A stretch of 63,852 nt of DNA, from positions 1 through 63,852 of the IMG/VR virus record IMGVR_UViG_3300043331_001014, one strand, 5' to 3'. The translations under genes and the position numbers were made by a program. Origin of the DNA: a virus. Within the stretch, counting starts at the first letter, position 1; each line of letters begins with the position of its first letter. This document shows positions 1 to 7,190 of the stretch, piece after piece. The notes under the pieces are model-generated. The model was not told the origin of the DNA, did not search any database, and was given only the letters and a program-made list of their open reading frames with translations.

Positions 1-97
1 GGCAAGGCCGGGCATGGCGCGGCAAGGCCGGGCATGGCGCGGCGAAGCAATCCACGGAAATTACATGCGTATAGCGATCTCGATGTGCCGGCGTCAT
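1..97. repeat. Terminal direct repeat, left copy (genome closure)
   Basis: These 97 bases recur exactly at 63756-63852, so the contig closes on itself. The copy includes two 20-bp units of a GC-rich tandem repeat (1-40), of which three are visible at the right end, and the start codon of the glycosyltransferase gene. An exact 97-base overlap may be an assembler artefact of a circular or permuted genome rather than a true physical terminal repeat. Confidence 0.95.
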
Positions 98-820
98 CCG
101 GACAGCCAGCATCCCGATAACAAGAGGGCCTACGAGAATCTGCGCAAATTTGGCCTGCCGATCGGTGTCGATCACCATCTGATTTTCGAGTTCGTCGACG
201 GCATGTCGCTCTTGCCTTGGGCACGCAGCCTCAACATCGCTGCCTGTCTCGGGCAGGGAGCCGACTACATCTTCATCGTCGATGACGACGTATGGTTCCG
301 CCGCGAGGATATTGCCTCGGCGATCAAGTCGGACCTGCCGATCGTCGGCTTTCCGGTGTTCCTGAAGACCGAGGACATCAACTGCCGCACGCTGAACTAT
401 TCCGTGCTCCCCGGCGACAAATTCGTCGACCCGGACAAGGATTTCCGCCACGTCGCGCGCATCGGCACTGGCGCGATGCTGGTCAAGGCTGAGGTGTTCC
501 GCGCTCTGCAGAAGACCCGGCCTTTTTTCCTGTGCGAGGGCTTCCAGTCGATGCGGCCCGAGTTCAAGATTCAGGAAAACTGCTACGATTATTTCCCAAC
601 CGGCGTGCGCGACCTCGATGGCGCGCCGCGCTATATCGGCGAGGATTATGGGTTCTGCATGGAGGCGGCGAGCGTCGGCTATCCGGCCTTTGCCCATGGC
701 ACATCGGTTACGGCGCATATGATCGCCGGCCATGATGATGGTTTCCTGTGCGATATGAACCAGATGCGCTACCGGGCCTCGATTGGCGATCTGCCCGAGG
801 GCAAGGTTTTCAACATCTAG
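65..820 (+). CDS. Glycosyltransferase-like protein (GT-A fold)
   Basis: A 251-residue protein. The start at 65 (MRIAISM) is preferred over the ATG at 14, which lies in the repeat array. Residues about 70-85 hold a run ending in VDDDV, which fits the metal-binding DxD motif of GT-A enzymes, preceded by a hydrophobic strand (YIFIV). The spacing of LNIAAC, GAD and the DxD motif is typical of phage-encoded glycosyltransferases that modify DNA, virion proteins or host surface sugars. No signal peptide is visible. It is transcribed away from the pentamer array that closes the genome and is followed by a promoter-like site and a structured region. The substrate cannot be told. Confidence 0.7.
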   Translation: MRIAISMCRRHPDSQHPDNKRAYENLRKFGLPIGVDHHLIFEFVDGMSLLPWARSLNIAACLGQGADYIFIVDDDVWFRREDIASAIKSDLPIVGFPVFLKTEDINCRTLNYSVLPGDKFVDPDKDFRHVARIGTGAMLVKAEVFRALQKTRPFFLCEGFQSMRPEFKIQENCYDYFPTGVRDLDGAPRYIGEDYGFCMEAASVGYPAFAHGTSVTAHMIAGHDDGFLCDMNQMRYRASIGDLPEGKVFNI

Positions 821-824
821 TTGC

Positions 825-852
825 TTGACGGAGCGCTGTCGCGGCGTAAGCT
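825..852 (+). promoter_or_regulatory. Possible sigma70-type promoter
   Basis: TTGACG at 825-830, a 16-base spacer and TAAGCT at 847-852. It lies just after the glycosyltransferase stop codon and would start a transcript ending at the terminator at 1062-1082, with no convincing gene between. The -10 match is only moderate. Confidence 0.35.
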
Positions 853-1082
853 GGATGAGCGTATTGGCATGGTGCCGGCGCGAAACTTAGTCAGCCGCAA
901 GGGGAATCGGGACTCGAACGCCACAACGTTCATGCAATGCGGTTCGGGATGCATTCCTGGACTGGACTATGGGAAGGATTACTCAGGACCCTCTCGGCGG
1001 GTGAACCAGCTCGGACCACATGCCACTGGCGCCGAGAGGGGTTCATCCGGGCAAAAAAATAGGGCGCCAGAAGCGCCCTTTT
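853..1082 (+). ncRNA. Candidate structured RNA ending in a Rho-independent terminator
   Basis: No credible protein is encoded here; the 87-codon frame has no recognisable features. Stems visible in order are GAACG/CGTTC (916-920 with 927-931), AATGC/GCATT (936-940 with 951-955), TCCTG/CAGGA (955-959 with 974-978), and a perfect 11-bp stem 979-989 with 1030-1040 extended by CCAG/CTGG (996-999 with 1026-1029). The region ends in the terminator hairpin at 1062-1082. The order of nested stems plus promoter and terminator suggests a discrete RNA of about 220 nt. No known RNA family is recognised, and the strand could be the opposite one. Confidence 0.4.
1052..1082. terminator. Bidirectional Rho-independent terminator
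   Basis: Stem GGGCGC (1062-1067), loop CAGAA, stem GCGCCC (1073-1078), then TTTT on the + strand. Seven A residues upstream give a T-run on the - strand. It separates the rightward glycosyltransferase unit from the end of the leftward early operon. Confidence 0.8.
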
Positions 1083-1136
1083 GAGTTTGGTGTCATAGTC
1101 CGTTTGTTTCAATCCACGCCCCCGCTGGGAGGCGAC

Positions 1137-1253
1137 TTATAATCCGAATCGATCCGGGTCTATTAGCCCCAGAAGATAGCCGATGCCGATCAGGATGATA
1201 TATCCGACCGGCGTCAGGAACAGAAATGCGCTCAGCAGAGATAGCCAGTCCAT
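1137..1253 (-). CDS. Small membrane protein, 38 residues
   Basis: Last gene of the leftward early operon. The ATG follows a good ribosome site (AAGGAG, 6 bases before the start). After MDWLSLL the chain is almost wholly hydrophobic (about residues 4-30, with FLFLTPVGYIILIGIGYLL), ending in a short polar tail DPDRFGL. One membrane-spanning helix, possibly a tight hairpin, is predicted. It lies next to another membrane protein gene, so a holin-like or membrane-remodelling role is possible but not shown. Confidence 0.6.
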   Translation of the reverse strand: MDWLSLLSAFLFLTPVGYIILIGIGYLLGLIDPDRFGL

Positions 1254-1264
1254 AGGTTTCTCCT

Positions 1265-1618
1265 TTACGGTAGAAAATACGCCGCCAACGGTCCGCCAGC
1301 GACAATCAGCGAGATCAGGCCGAAAGTCACGGCAAGCTCGAATGCGTCTTTCTGCATGGCCCGGCCGACCTTATAGCCGGTGAACACCGAGATGGCGATC
1401 ACGTTGACCAGCGCCGACAGGAAGTAGATGCCTTCCCATTTGCCTCTGGTCAGCATGATGAGGAACAGCAGTATCGTCGGGATCGCCATGGTGAACATGA
1501 CGTTGATCAGCGTCTCCAAGGACTTGTTGCCCATGGACGGCTTGCCGCCCAGGTAATGAGCGCCCCAGAACACGCCGATCGTCATGGCGATATTAAACAA
1601 CTTCAGGGCTTGATCCAC
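1265..1618 (-). CDS. Four-helix membrane protein, unknown
   Basis: A 117-residue protein starting at GTG 1618, chosen because GGGAGAAG precedes it. Four hydrophobic segments (about residues 6-24, 36-56, 66-86 and 93-115) fit an integral inner-membrane protein. It overlaps the upstream 60-residue gene by 26 bases, so translation is probably coupled. No family is recognised. With its two small membrane neighbours it forms a membrane-active end to the early operon. Confidence 0.65.
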   Translation of the reverse strand: MDQALKLFNIAMTIGVFWGAHYLGGKPSMGNKSLETLINVMFTMAIPTILLFLIMLTRGKWEGIYFLSALVNVIAISVFTGYKVGRAMQKDAFELAVTFGLISLIVAGGPLAAYFLP

Positions 1619-1775
1619 TGGACTTCTCCCATTTTGCGAGTAACGCCTTGACGGTGGCGACATCCATCACCTTGCCCTGCCAGATGACCTTGCGGTCTTT
1701 CACGGCAATGGCGGCTTTATAGGCCGAGCTGAGCGAGCGGTAGGCTTTCGCGGTGGCCGGAATGTCCTGGGTCAT
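1593..1775 (-). CDS. Small soluble protein, 60 residues, unknown
   Basis: Starts MTQDIPATAKAY at 1775 with AAAGG 6 bases upstream. Its ATG overlaps the stop codon of the 36-residue gene before it (ATGA). The sequence is basic and helical with no zinc or catalytic motif. The phrase IWQGKVMDVATVKALLAKW suggests a small alpha/beta fold. Translational coupling on both sides supports its being a real gene. Confidence 0.6.
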   Translation of the reverse strand: MTQDIPATAKAYRSLSSAYKAAIAVKDRKVIWQGKVMDVATVKALLAKWEKSSGSSPEVV

Positions 1776-1882
1776 GTCAGCCTTTCCCAAAGTTTGGTGG
1801 CGAGCAGAGCTGCCGCCCACAGATAGATCAGATGTGGAACGGAATCGAGATTGATCACTGTCGCCGCGCAAAATACGGTCAT
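1772..1882 (-). CDS. Small membrane peptide, 36 residues
   Basis: Preceded by a strong Shine-Dalgarno site (GGAGGT, spacer 6) and a short GCTC/GAGC hairpin. The chain is MTVFCAATVINL followed by a hydrophobic stretch (HLIYLWAAALLATKLW) and a charged end, so one membrane helix is likely. It ends in an ATGA overlap with the next gene. Its first bases and leader resemble those of the 13-codon frame at 3861-3902. Confidence 0.55.
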   Translation of the reverse strand: MTVFCAATVINLDSVPHLIYLWAAALLATKLWERLT

Positions 1883-1918
1883 TGTTACACCTCCATTGAA
1901 TGCTCGGGAAATGAGCTA

Positions 1919-1946
1919 ACGCAGCGGGCCGAAGCCCGCCGCTGAC
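1919..1946 (-). promoter_or_regulatory. Post-stop hairpin with UUCG loop
   Basis: On the - strand the stop codon at 1949 is followed by a GC-rich stem closed by C(UUCG)G. There is no T-run, so it looks more like an mRNA-stabilising or processing element than a terminator. Similar elements follow several genes of this operon. Confidence 0.55.
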
Positions 1947-1948
1947 GA

Positions 1949-2416
1949 TTACTTGGAATTATGTGCGGCTTCGACCATTTCGGTCAGCCAATCATTGTAT
2001 TTAGCCCAGGCAGCAGCCCCGGTAGCATCCCAGGCAGCATCCCAGGCAGCAGCCCAGGCAGCAGCTCCGGCAGCATCCCTGGCAGCAGCTCCGGCAGCAG
2101 CTCCGGCAGCATCCAGAGCACACCGGCGAGCAAAATCGCGGAGAATCGGTTCGCCATCGATGCGCCAGAGAATGGTACGGTGAGCGCAGACGAATTTGTC
2201 GTTATGACGTTCGGCAATAGCTGAGCAGGAGACCCGGCAAATGGTGTTGCCGGGCGCATAGGTTAGTGCGTCTAGGATTTTTTCGGCAGCGTGAAGGCCG
2301 CGTTTGCAAATCGCAAGATCGCCGTCGATCGACAGCAATTCGCCGTCTGTTGGAATTGGCGAGCCGTCGCGCAAGGTCTCGCCGACGAAATGCCAAGCGA
2401 GTGTTGTGTCGTTCAT
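1949..2416 (-). CDS. DUF7666-like phage protein with alanine-rich repeats
   Basis: A 155-residue protein. The N-terminal part (AWHFVGETLRDGSPIP, LHAAEKILDALTYAPGNTIC, CAHRTILWRIDGE) matches a domain family common in phages and plasmids. After residue 100 comes a run of pentapeptides of the type A-A-(W/G)-(D/A)-A, encoded by imperfect 15-bp repeats (about 2005-2110). It ends in a WLTEMVEAAH tail. A strong ribosome site and a GGTC/GACC hairpin precede the start. Function is unknown; the repeats may form an extended amphipathic helix. Confidence 0.7.
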   Translation of the reverse strand: MNDTTLAWHFVGETLRDGSPIPTDGELLSIDGDLAICKRGLHAAEKILDALTYAPGNTICRVSCSAIAERHNDKFVCAHRTILWRIDGEPILRDFARRCALDAAGAAAGAAARDAAGAAAWAAAWDAAWDATGAAAWAKYNDWLTEMVEAAHNSK

Positions 2417-2457
2417 AATTCACCTCCATAGATTGTGGTCAGAAAGGACCTAATGAA

Positions 2458-2559
2458 ATGCCTCCAGGTAAAGGATATCCGGGTTTACAGGTCGAGAAAA
2501 AAGGTGGCAAGAAGGGCGGAAAAAATGGCGGTAAAAAGGGCATTAAAAGGGGCAAATGA
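2458..2559 (+). CDS. Possible 33-residue lysine/glycine-rich protein
   Basis: On the strand opposite to its neighbours. ATG 2458 has AGAAAGGA upstream at a 9-base spacing. The peptide MPPGKGYPGLQVEKKGG continues as repeats of GKKGGKN type and is strongly basic, as in nucleic-acid-binding tails. No promoter is visible. It could be a chance frame in purine-rich DNA. Confidence 0.4.
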   Translation: MPPGKGYPGLQVEKKGGKKGGKNGGKKGIKRGK

Positions 2560-2565
2560 GCGTAA

Positions 2566-2587
2566 TGGGTGGAGCCGAAGCTCCACC
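2566..2587 (-). promoter_or_regulatory. Strong intergenic hairpin with UUCG loop
   Basis: A 9-bp perfect stem (GGGTGGAGC/GCTCCACCC) with loop UUCG when read on the - strand. It lies 18 bases after the stop codon of the 121-residue gene. No T-tract follows, so it is probably a stability or processing element of the early mRNA. Confidence 0.55.
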
Positions 2588-2604
2588 CACCGCGCCGGAG
2601 GTGA

Positions 2605-2970
2605 CTATTGCGCTGCTGCCTCGCTCGCCCAGAAGCTGAAAAACTTCTCAGGGTCCTCTAGGGCTGCTCTTTGGATCTTGGCAGCTCGCACATCGAGCGG
2701 CAGCACCCTGATCCGCGACAGCGGCGCCGAGGTGCCATTGCGCAAATCTTGGATCAGCATCTTGCGATGCGGCACCAGGGCGACAGGGTGAAGGATCTTG
2801 GTGCCGGCCATACCGACCGGCTCTGCTCGAACGCAGAACGCAACAGTGGTCAAGCCGTCTACTTTCACAGGCATGGGCGTCAGTTGCAGGCGAGCGCCTG
2901 GGGTTATCAGCCCGGCCAGAAAGCCGGCGTCAACGATCTCCTCCTCGGAAATCTTGTCAAAACCTGACAT
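2605..2970 (-). CDS. Unknown early protein, 121 residues
   Basis: Starts MSGFDKISEEEIVDAGFLAG after a GGAGGTG ribosome site and a GGTC/GACC hairpin. The first 45 residues match the next gene upstream (3109-3276), so the two arose by duplication. The middle is rich in beta-type residues (LTTVAFCVRAEPVG) and the end is helical. No catalytic motif is seen. Confidence 0.6.
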   Translation of the reverse strand: MSGFDKISEEEIVDAGFLAGLITPGARLQLTPMPVKVDGLTTVAFCVRAEPVGMAGTKILHPVALVPHRKMLIQDLRNGTSAPLSRIRVLPLDVRAAKIQRAALEDPEKFFSFWASEAAAQ

Positions 2971-3108
2971 ATATTCTACACCTCCATATGGTCGTAATGA
3001 CCTAATGAATTGACGGAGTTGATGGTTTAACGGGATCAGTAGCTAACCTACCGCAGTCTCCGAACCATCTTCGCTCGCAAGCACGACGCTCCGCCCCGCC
3101 CCAAATAC

Positions 3109-3276
3109 TCATTTCTTCTTGCGGCATACCTTCTTCTTTGCATTGCGATAGAGGGCGATGCCATAGACCCTGACTGGCAGCGGCGTCAGACCCAGACGGG
3201 CGCTTGGCGTCAGCAGGCCGGCAAAGAATGCCGCATCGGCAATGCCATCGGATGAGATTTGATCAAATCCGCTCAT
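3109..3276 (-). CDS. Short paralogue of the 121-residue early protein
   Basis: A 55-residue protein (MSGFDQISSDGIADAAFFAG, then LLTPSARLGLTPLPVRVYGI). It aligns with the N-terminus of the product of 2605-2970 but ends in a basic tail (NAKKKVCRKKK). The ribosome site is GGAGGTG, and a perfect GGATGA/TCATCC hairpin stands 5 bases before it. The stop codon and new tail look like a truncation of a tandem duplicate. Confidence 0.6.
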   Translation of the reverse strand: MSGFDQISSDGIADAAFFAGLLTPSARLGLTPLPVRVYGIALYRNAKKKVCRKKK

Positions 3277-3347
3277 AATTTACACCTCCATTTCGGATGA
3301 CAGTCATCCGGCCCATGCGCCCGCAGCGGAGCGCATGAACGAGAGGA

Positions 3348-3803
3348 CTATTCGTCTTCGTCTTCGTCTTCGTCTTCGTCTAGGGGCAGGAACGCCGGCC
3401 AGTTGGCCTCGCCGGTGGCTTTTAAATGCTCCAGCACTTTGATGGCAATCTCAGAGCGTTCTTGTTCGGGGAGGGAGTCGAAGCGATTTCTATCGTATTC
3501 ACTGCCGTTCATGTAGAATAGCGACAGAGCGGTGCGCCGCTCAATGCCGAGCCACGCTGAGCCGATGTTGACGTATTCGTAAGGATCTTTGTTGAATTGC
3601 AGAGTCTTATCGGTAGCGCCAGCCTGACGTTGCAGGTGCTGATCGATCCAGCCAGCGAGGCAGAAGGCGGTATTGCAATATTCGTATTTCACGACGGTGG
3701 TCTCGGGCCTGTCGAGATAGGATGCCCAGTCGCCCATGATGAAATGCTTGCCTTGGTCGGTTTTAATCCATGCGATCAGTTGGTCAATATGCTCGATATT
3801 CAT
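3348..3803 (-). CDS. Unknown early protein with acidic DE-repeat tail
   Basis: A 151-residue protein. The start MNIEHIDQLIAW is chosen because GGAGGTATCG precedes it. The body contains WASYLDRPETT and CNTAFCLAGWIDQHL and looks like a small helical domain. The last 10 residues alternate Asp and Glu, encoded by a 6-bp tandem repeat at 3351-3380 that could vary by slippage. Acidic tails of this kind occur in DNA-mimic and chaperone-like proteins, but that is inference only. A GGC/GCC hairpin lies before the ribosome site. Confidence 0.6.
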   Translation of the reverse strand: MNIEHIDQLIAWIKTDQGKHFIMGDWASYLDRPETTVVKYEYCNTAFCLAGWIDQHLQRQAGATDKTLQFNKDPYEYVNIGSAWLGIERRTALSLFYMNGSEYDRNRFDSLPEQERSEIAIKVLEHLKATGEANWPAFLPLDEDEDEDEDE

Positions 3804-3860
3804 CGATACCTCCATTGGTTGTGGCAAATGGCCTAAGAAATATGCGGCTTGTGTTCGTGG

Positions 3861-3902
3861 CTATCGTCTATCATATTCTGTCTTTGCGCGCCGTACGGTC
3901 AT
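3861..3902 (-). CDS. Possible 13-codon leader peptide
   Basis: ATG 3902 has a GGAGGT site 8 bases upstream, as strong as any in this operon, but the frame (MTVRRAKTEYDRR) closes after 13 codons. A second 13-codon frame overlaps its end. It may be a leader peptide or a remnant of a gene like the 36-residue one at 1772-1882, with which it shares its first bases and leader. Confidence 0.35.
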   Translation of the reverse strand: MTVRRAKTEYDRR

Positions 3903-3985
3903 TGGCACACACCTCCATTGGATAGGATGGTGCGCATGGGCTGAGGGGAGCGGAATACGCCCGCTCCCCAAAGCCTTATTCTAGG

Positions 3986-4309
3986 TTATTCGGCGCCGTC
4001 ACCGCCGGACGATCCGCCGTCAGAGCCGCCAGCGCCGCCGATCGCGCCCTCAGGCGGATAGGCATTCACCGAACGGTTCCAGCAATAGGCCGCGATCTCG
4101 TAGGGAATGAAGTCGGCATTGCAGCCGCCCGCATCCCGAACGCCTTCCCAGGTGCTCAGAGCATGGGCTTCGGCCTCACGGTTGACATAGTCGATTGCCG
4201 GCTGCGACAGGGTCGGCTTGTAGGCCAGTCCTGCCGAGACATCGAAATCCTGCGCCTGTGCCGCGGAAATGCCGAAGATCAGTGCCAGAGTGATGATAGA
4301 GGTCTTCAT
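3986..4309 (-). CDS. Secreted (periplasmic) protein, unknown
   Basis: A 107-residue protein. The start MKTSIITLALIFGISAAQA is chosen because it begins a classical signal peptide with an AQA cleavage site and has GGAGAC upstream. The mature part has two cysteines (GGCNAD, AAYCWN) that could form a disulfide, and ends in a glycine/serine-rich acidic tail. It is likely exported to the periplasm by the host Sec system. A superinfection-exclusion or envelope role would be plausible but is not shown. Confidence 0.6.
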   Translation of the reverse strand: MKTSIITLALIFGISAAQAQDFDVSAGLAYKPTLSQPAIDYVNREAEAHALSTWEGVRDAGGCNADFIPYEIAAYCWNRSVNAYPPEGAIGGAGGSDGGSSGGDGAE

Positions 4310-4471
4310 ATTAATAGTCTCCATTTTGGCAAAATTGCCTAACAGCCAGCAGCTAAGCCACTGGCCAATATGATAAAATATAGATGGAGGAGGTGGCTTG
4401 TTTCTATCCACATCTCTAAGTAGAGATGACATTTTGAACCAATGCGCTCACAGACGCGGGCGCTGCTGTTG

Positions 4472-4855
4472 TTATTCGGATGGAGCGAGGTGAGATAGCA
4501 TCTCAATGATGGCTGGTTCGACGAACACCATCGGCAAATCGTCAGCGATGGGGACGTTGAAGATTTTGGCTGCCGCCTCGCGTTTAAGGTGTGCGATTTC
4601 CCCAGTGCGAAAGGCGCCGCTTGGCTTGATTGAGCCGTTCGGTTCTTTGTCAGACTTGGCTTCGTCGACGCCTACCAAGGCAATATAGCCGTTATCGTAA
4701 AGCTGGGTGTGCTCTTGGCACAGTCCCCAGCCGGTGACGGTGTAGCGCTCAAAGCTGTCGCGTAGTCTTCGGTCCATGATTATGGTGCCGGTATCATATT
4801 TGCGACCGCAGACCATGCAGGCTTTTTGCTCCATGGTTACATAAGATTTATCCAT
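4472..4855 (-). CDS. Zinc-ribbon-type phage protein
   Basis: A 127-residue protein. CMVCGRKYD (residues 13-21) and later WGLCQEH provide two Cys pairs/His that fit a zinc knuckle. The phrase RRLRDSFERYTVTGWGLC and the following YDNGYIALV are characteristic of a conserved phage and plasmid protein of unknown function. Ribosome site AAGGAG lies 10 bases before ATG 4855. Confidence 0.65.
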   Translation of the reverse strand: MDKSYVTMEQKACMVCGRKYDTGTIIMDRRLRDSFERYTVTGWGLCQEHTQLYDNGYIALVGVDEAKSDKEPNGSIKPSGAFRTGEIAHLKREAAAKIFNVPIADDLPMVFVEPAIIEMLSHLAPSE

Positions 4856-4963
4856 TGCTGTTGTTCTCCTTCGCGTGCGTGCGCAGATCTATAGCACGAG
4901 CGCCCGCGCGTGAGAGCACATTGGTTCAAGCTGCTTACGGCCTGCAAGGGTGCCCAAACTGGG

Positions 4964-5434
4964 CTAGAATTGGGGTGCCGGGTGATATTCCGGCCTGGAC
5001 ATATAGAGGATGGAAAGCTCGCCATCGCGATATTTGACCGGCATCAGCGCCAGCGATTTCAGCGCCTCTTCATAGTAGATGCCCCAGATCTTTTGCGCCA
5101 CGTCATGATCGAAGATCAGCGTGTCAGCCGAGGCAATCTCCTGCGGGATGTGATAGGGGAACCCATCGACCACCGTGTACTGGACAAAGGTCAGGTGATG
5201 GCCGATGATGACGCCGGAAACGGTGAACGCTTCCTTGATGATGCCGGTGTAAAGTTCAGCCCATTTGGCGTTTCTGTTGTTCTCGTCGTGGCCCAAATCC
5301 CGGACGTTGTCGCCGGGCTCGGGTGCGTCGAGAATACCGCGGATGCTGTTGAGTGCATGGGCCATGTCGACCGGCGCGCTGTTGGCGCTGACGGTGCCCA
5401 TGATCGTTGCGATTGCACGTTCGCGTTGAGACAT
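4964..5434 (-). CDS. Unknown early protein, 156 residues
   Basis: Starts MSQRERAIATIMGTVS with GGAGGT 6 bases upstream. The N-terminal half is helical; the C-terminal half (VIIGHHLTFVQYTVVDGFPY) is beta-rich. No motif of known function is seen. The coding region is followed by a GCCCA/TGGGC hairpin just after the stop codon. Confidence 0.6.
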   Translation of the reverse strand: MSQRERAIATIMGTVSANSAPVDMAHALNSIRGILDAPEPGDNVRDLGHDENNRNAKWAELYTGIIKEAFTVSGVIIGHHLTFVQYTVVDGFPYHIPQEIASADTLIFDHDVAQKIWGIYYEEALKSLALMPVKYRDGELSILYMSRPEYHPAPQF

Positions 5435-5545
5435 AATAAAACCTCCATGGTTGCATAAGCTGGGCACCCATGAAGGCCGTAAGCTCGACACCCATTCGCC
5501 TTGTGGCGGCACTCGCCCGCGCCTGAGCACGGGCAAGGCTACAAG

Positions 5546-5743
5546 CTATCTTGTCGTCACAAAATCCATTGTGACACTGAGGACGTTGTCGTAATCTCCT
5601 GCCATTGCTTTCTTGGTGTAGTCGGCAATGGCGTCATTATCCACTCCGGCGTCGCGCATGGCTTTGGCCGTGCGCCCGATGATGGCGCAGGCATTGCCAT
5701 CCTTGCCGGTAAGCTGGACTGTGACATGGGGAAATATCGGCAT
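5546..5743 (-). CDS. Conserved small phage protein, 65 residues
   Basis: MPIFPHVTVQLTGKDGNAC with AIIGRTAKAMRDAGV and a final AGDYDNVLSVTMDFV. This pattern recurs in many phage, plasmid and actinobacterial genomes as a short hypothetical protein. A very strong ribosome site, AGGAGG, lies 6 bases before the ATG, only a few bases after the previous stop codon, so the two genes are probably co-translated. Confidence 0.7.
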   Translation of the reverse strand: MPIFPHVTVQLTGKDGNACAIIGRTAKAMRDAGVDNDAIADYTKKAMAGDYDNVLSVTMDFVTTR

Positions 5744-5752
5744 TTTGTCCTC

Positions 5753-5959
5753 CTATTCGAATATGACCGTCAGACGGACCTTGCGTCCATCTTCCAGCCG
5801 CGCCGTGATCTGATGGCGCTGCCGGTCGACAATAACACTGCCGTAATGCACGTCGCCAACTTCGGGTATCAGCTCGGCAATCTCGCCGATGATCTCCTGA
5901 TCCGAAGCATAGCACTGGCCAGAGAGCGGGTGCCGGCACTGCTGTTGAAGCATGGTCAT
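5753..5959 (-). CDS. Unknown early protein, 68 residues
   Basis: Starts MTMLQQQCRHPLSGQC after GGAGGTGTACCT, itself preceded by a GCGGC/GCCGC hairpin. Two cysteines near the start could bind metal, and the rest (VIVDRQRHQITARLEDGRKV) is beta-rich. No family is recognised. The stop codon lies 9 bases before the next gene's ATG. Confidence 0.55.
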   Translation of the reverse strand: MTMLQQQCRHPLSGQCYASDQEIIGEIAELIPEVGDVHYGSVIVDRQRHQITARLEDGRKVRLTVIFE

Positions 5960-6045
5960 AGGTACACCTCCAAATGCGGCATGAGCGCCGCCAGAAGGCG
6001 AACAGGTGAGGGTTGCAATCGGCTCGAAGGGACGGCACACTGGCC

Positions 6046-6339
6046 TTAGTAGCTCATGCCGGCTCGCTTGAGGCAATGCGCATAGCGGGTGAGCACATTG
6101 CCGAAGCGAATCAGGTCGTCAGGATCTGATTTGTCGACGATTTCGGTTTCGTAGGCGTCGGGGTCGTTGGACGGCCCCAGCGGACTCGGCCTGAACTGCC
6201 AATCGCTGGGCGTCTCGACTCCATGGATAAACGTCAAGCTGTCAGCGATAGCAAACCACCAACCCATGGTTGAACCCCATGGGTCGCCAGGATCGAACAT
6301 AATCTTAAACTCGGATTTGATCTGAGCATAGTTGTACAT
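6046..6339 (-). CDS. Unknown early protein, 97 residues
   Basis: Starts MYNYAQIKSEFKIMFD with GGAGG 5 bases upstream and an ACCT/AGGT hairpin just before. It contains GSTMGWWFAIADSLTFIHG and ends helical with two cationic residues around a cysteine (AHCLKRAGMSY). Tryptophan-rich and acidic; no known motif. Confidence 0.55.
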   Translation of the reverse strand: MYNYAQIKSEFKIMFDPGDPWGSTMGWWFAIADSLTFIHGVETPSDWQFRPSPLGPSNDPDAYETEIVDKSDPDDLIRFGNVLTRYAHCLKRAGMSY

Positions 6340-6470
6340 GGGGGCCTCCAATACCTGTCAGGTGCCGCCCATTGGAGCCGATTGCATGTTCCATCACCCG
6401 AGCAGGTGAAGGAATCTATTCACGATGGTTGACATCATTCGATCATCTTCAAGGGCAGCCAATGGGCTGC

Positions 6471-6674
6471 TTATTCTTTTGGTAATTTGAAGCCTGCCAG
6501 CCACACAAGCCCGCGCGTATTGCGTAGGCGTTGGAGTATCGCGGCATCATCGTCAGATGCAGGGGCATATGATGACCGCTCCCAGCTATAGCGGAGCGAT
6601 GATTTCCAGGTGCGCCCAGCCCTGCGTGCGAAGCGGCGAATGGCTTCAAGTTCTCTTGTGTCGATTTCTGTCAT
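6471..6674 (-). CDS. Conserved small phage protein, 67 residues
   Basis: MTEIDTRELEAIRRFARRAG followed by TWKSSLRYSW and LQRLRNTRGLVWLAGFKL. This is a frequent small hypothetical protein of phages infecting many bacteria, predicted helical and basic. The AGGAGG site and an ATGG-GCAA-CCAT hairpin precede the start. A GCAGCC/GGCTGC hairpin follows the stop codon. Confidence 0.7.
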   Translation of the reverse strand: MTEIDTRELEAIRRFARRAGRTWKSSLRYSWERSSYAPASDDDAAILQRLRNTRGLVWLAGFKLPKE

Positions 6675-6792
6675 GGTTCCTCCTATGGTTGCCCATGGAG
6701 ATGATCGATACAGCAGCGATCGCAAGGTGGGAGCGCTGCTGTTGATCCCCGAGAGCTTGCAGAGGCAGAGCGCGAACGCTCTACCCCGACTG

Positions 6793-7098
6793 TTAGGCTT
6801 GCTGGCGCAGATCGATGTAAGCGCTTATGGTCTCGGCGGGTGCCGGCCTCGTCACATCGTCGCCATAAGGATTGAGGATACTGTCGCACCATTCGTGTAC
6901 ATCGGCAAAGCCTGACACCAGCATAGCAAATATCAGTGGGCGTAGCTTTTCAGGCACCATGGCCTCAACAGCCGCGCTCTCATAGCCCTTGGCATACCAG
7001 CCGGGGCAAGTGCGGGTGCCGGGCACATAGGACGCCTCACGAATGTCATGCGTGCGCTTGATGTGTTGCGCTAGCTCGATCATGGATCTGTCATCCAT
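6793..7098 (-). CDS. Unknown early protein, 101 residues
   Basis: MDDRSMIELAQHIKRTHDIR with GGAGGTG upstream and a perfect CGGGCA-TAA-TGCCCG hairpin. It contains a single CPGWYAKGYESAAVEAM segment and a DVHEWCDSIL motif. Predicted mostly helical. A 9-bp hairpin closed by UUCG follows the stop codon. Function is not recognised. Confidence 0.6.
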   Translation of the reverse strand: MDDRSMIELAQHIKRTHDIREASYVPGTRTCPGWYAKGYESAAVEAMVPEKLRPLIFAMLVSGFADVHEWCDSILNPYGDDVTRPAPAETISAYIDLRQQA

Positions 7099-7190
7099 AG
7101 CTCACACCTCCAATCGGGCATTATGCCCGTGGAAGCTCTCAGGGTGTGCAGATGGCCCACAAGGGCAGCCCGAAGACTGCCAAAGAGGGG

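Noticed and set aside
895-945. tRNA-like sequence (GTTCGAGTCCC on the - strand), perhaps an attachment site or a tRNA gene
   Set aside because: The flanking bases do not make a T-stem or an acceptor stem, and no integrase gene is present.
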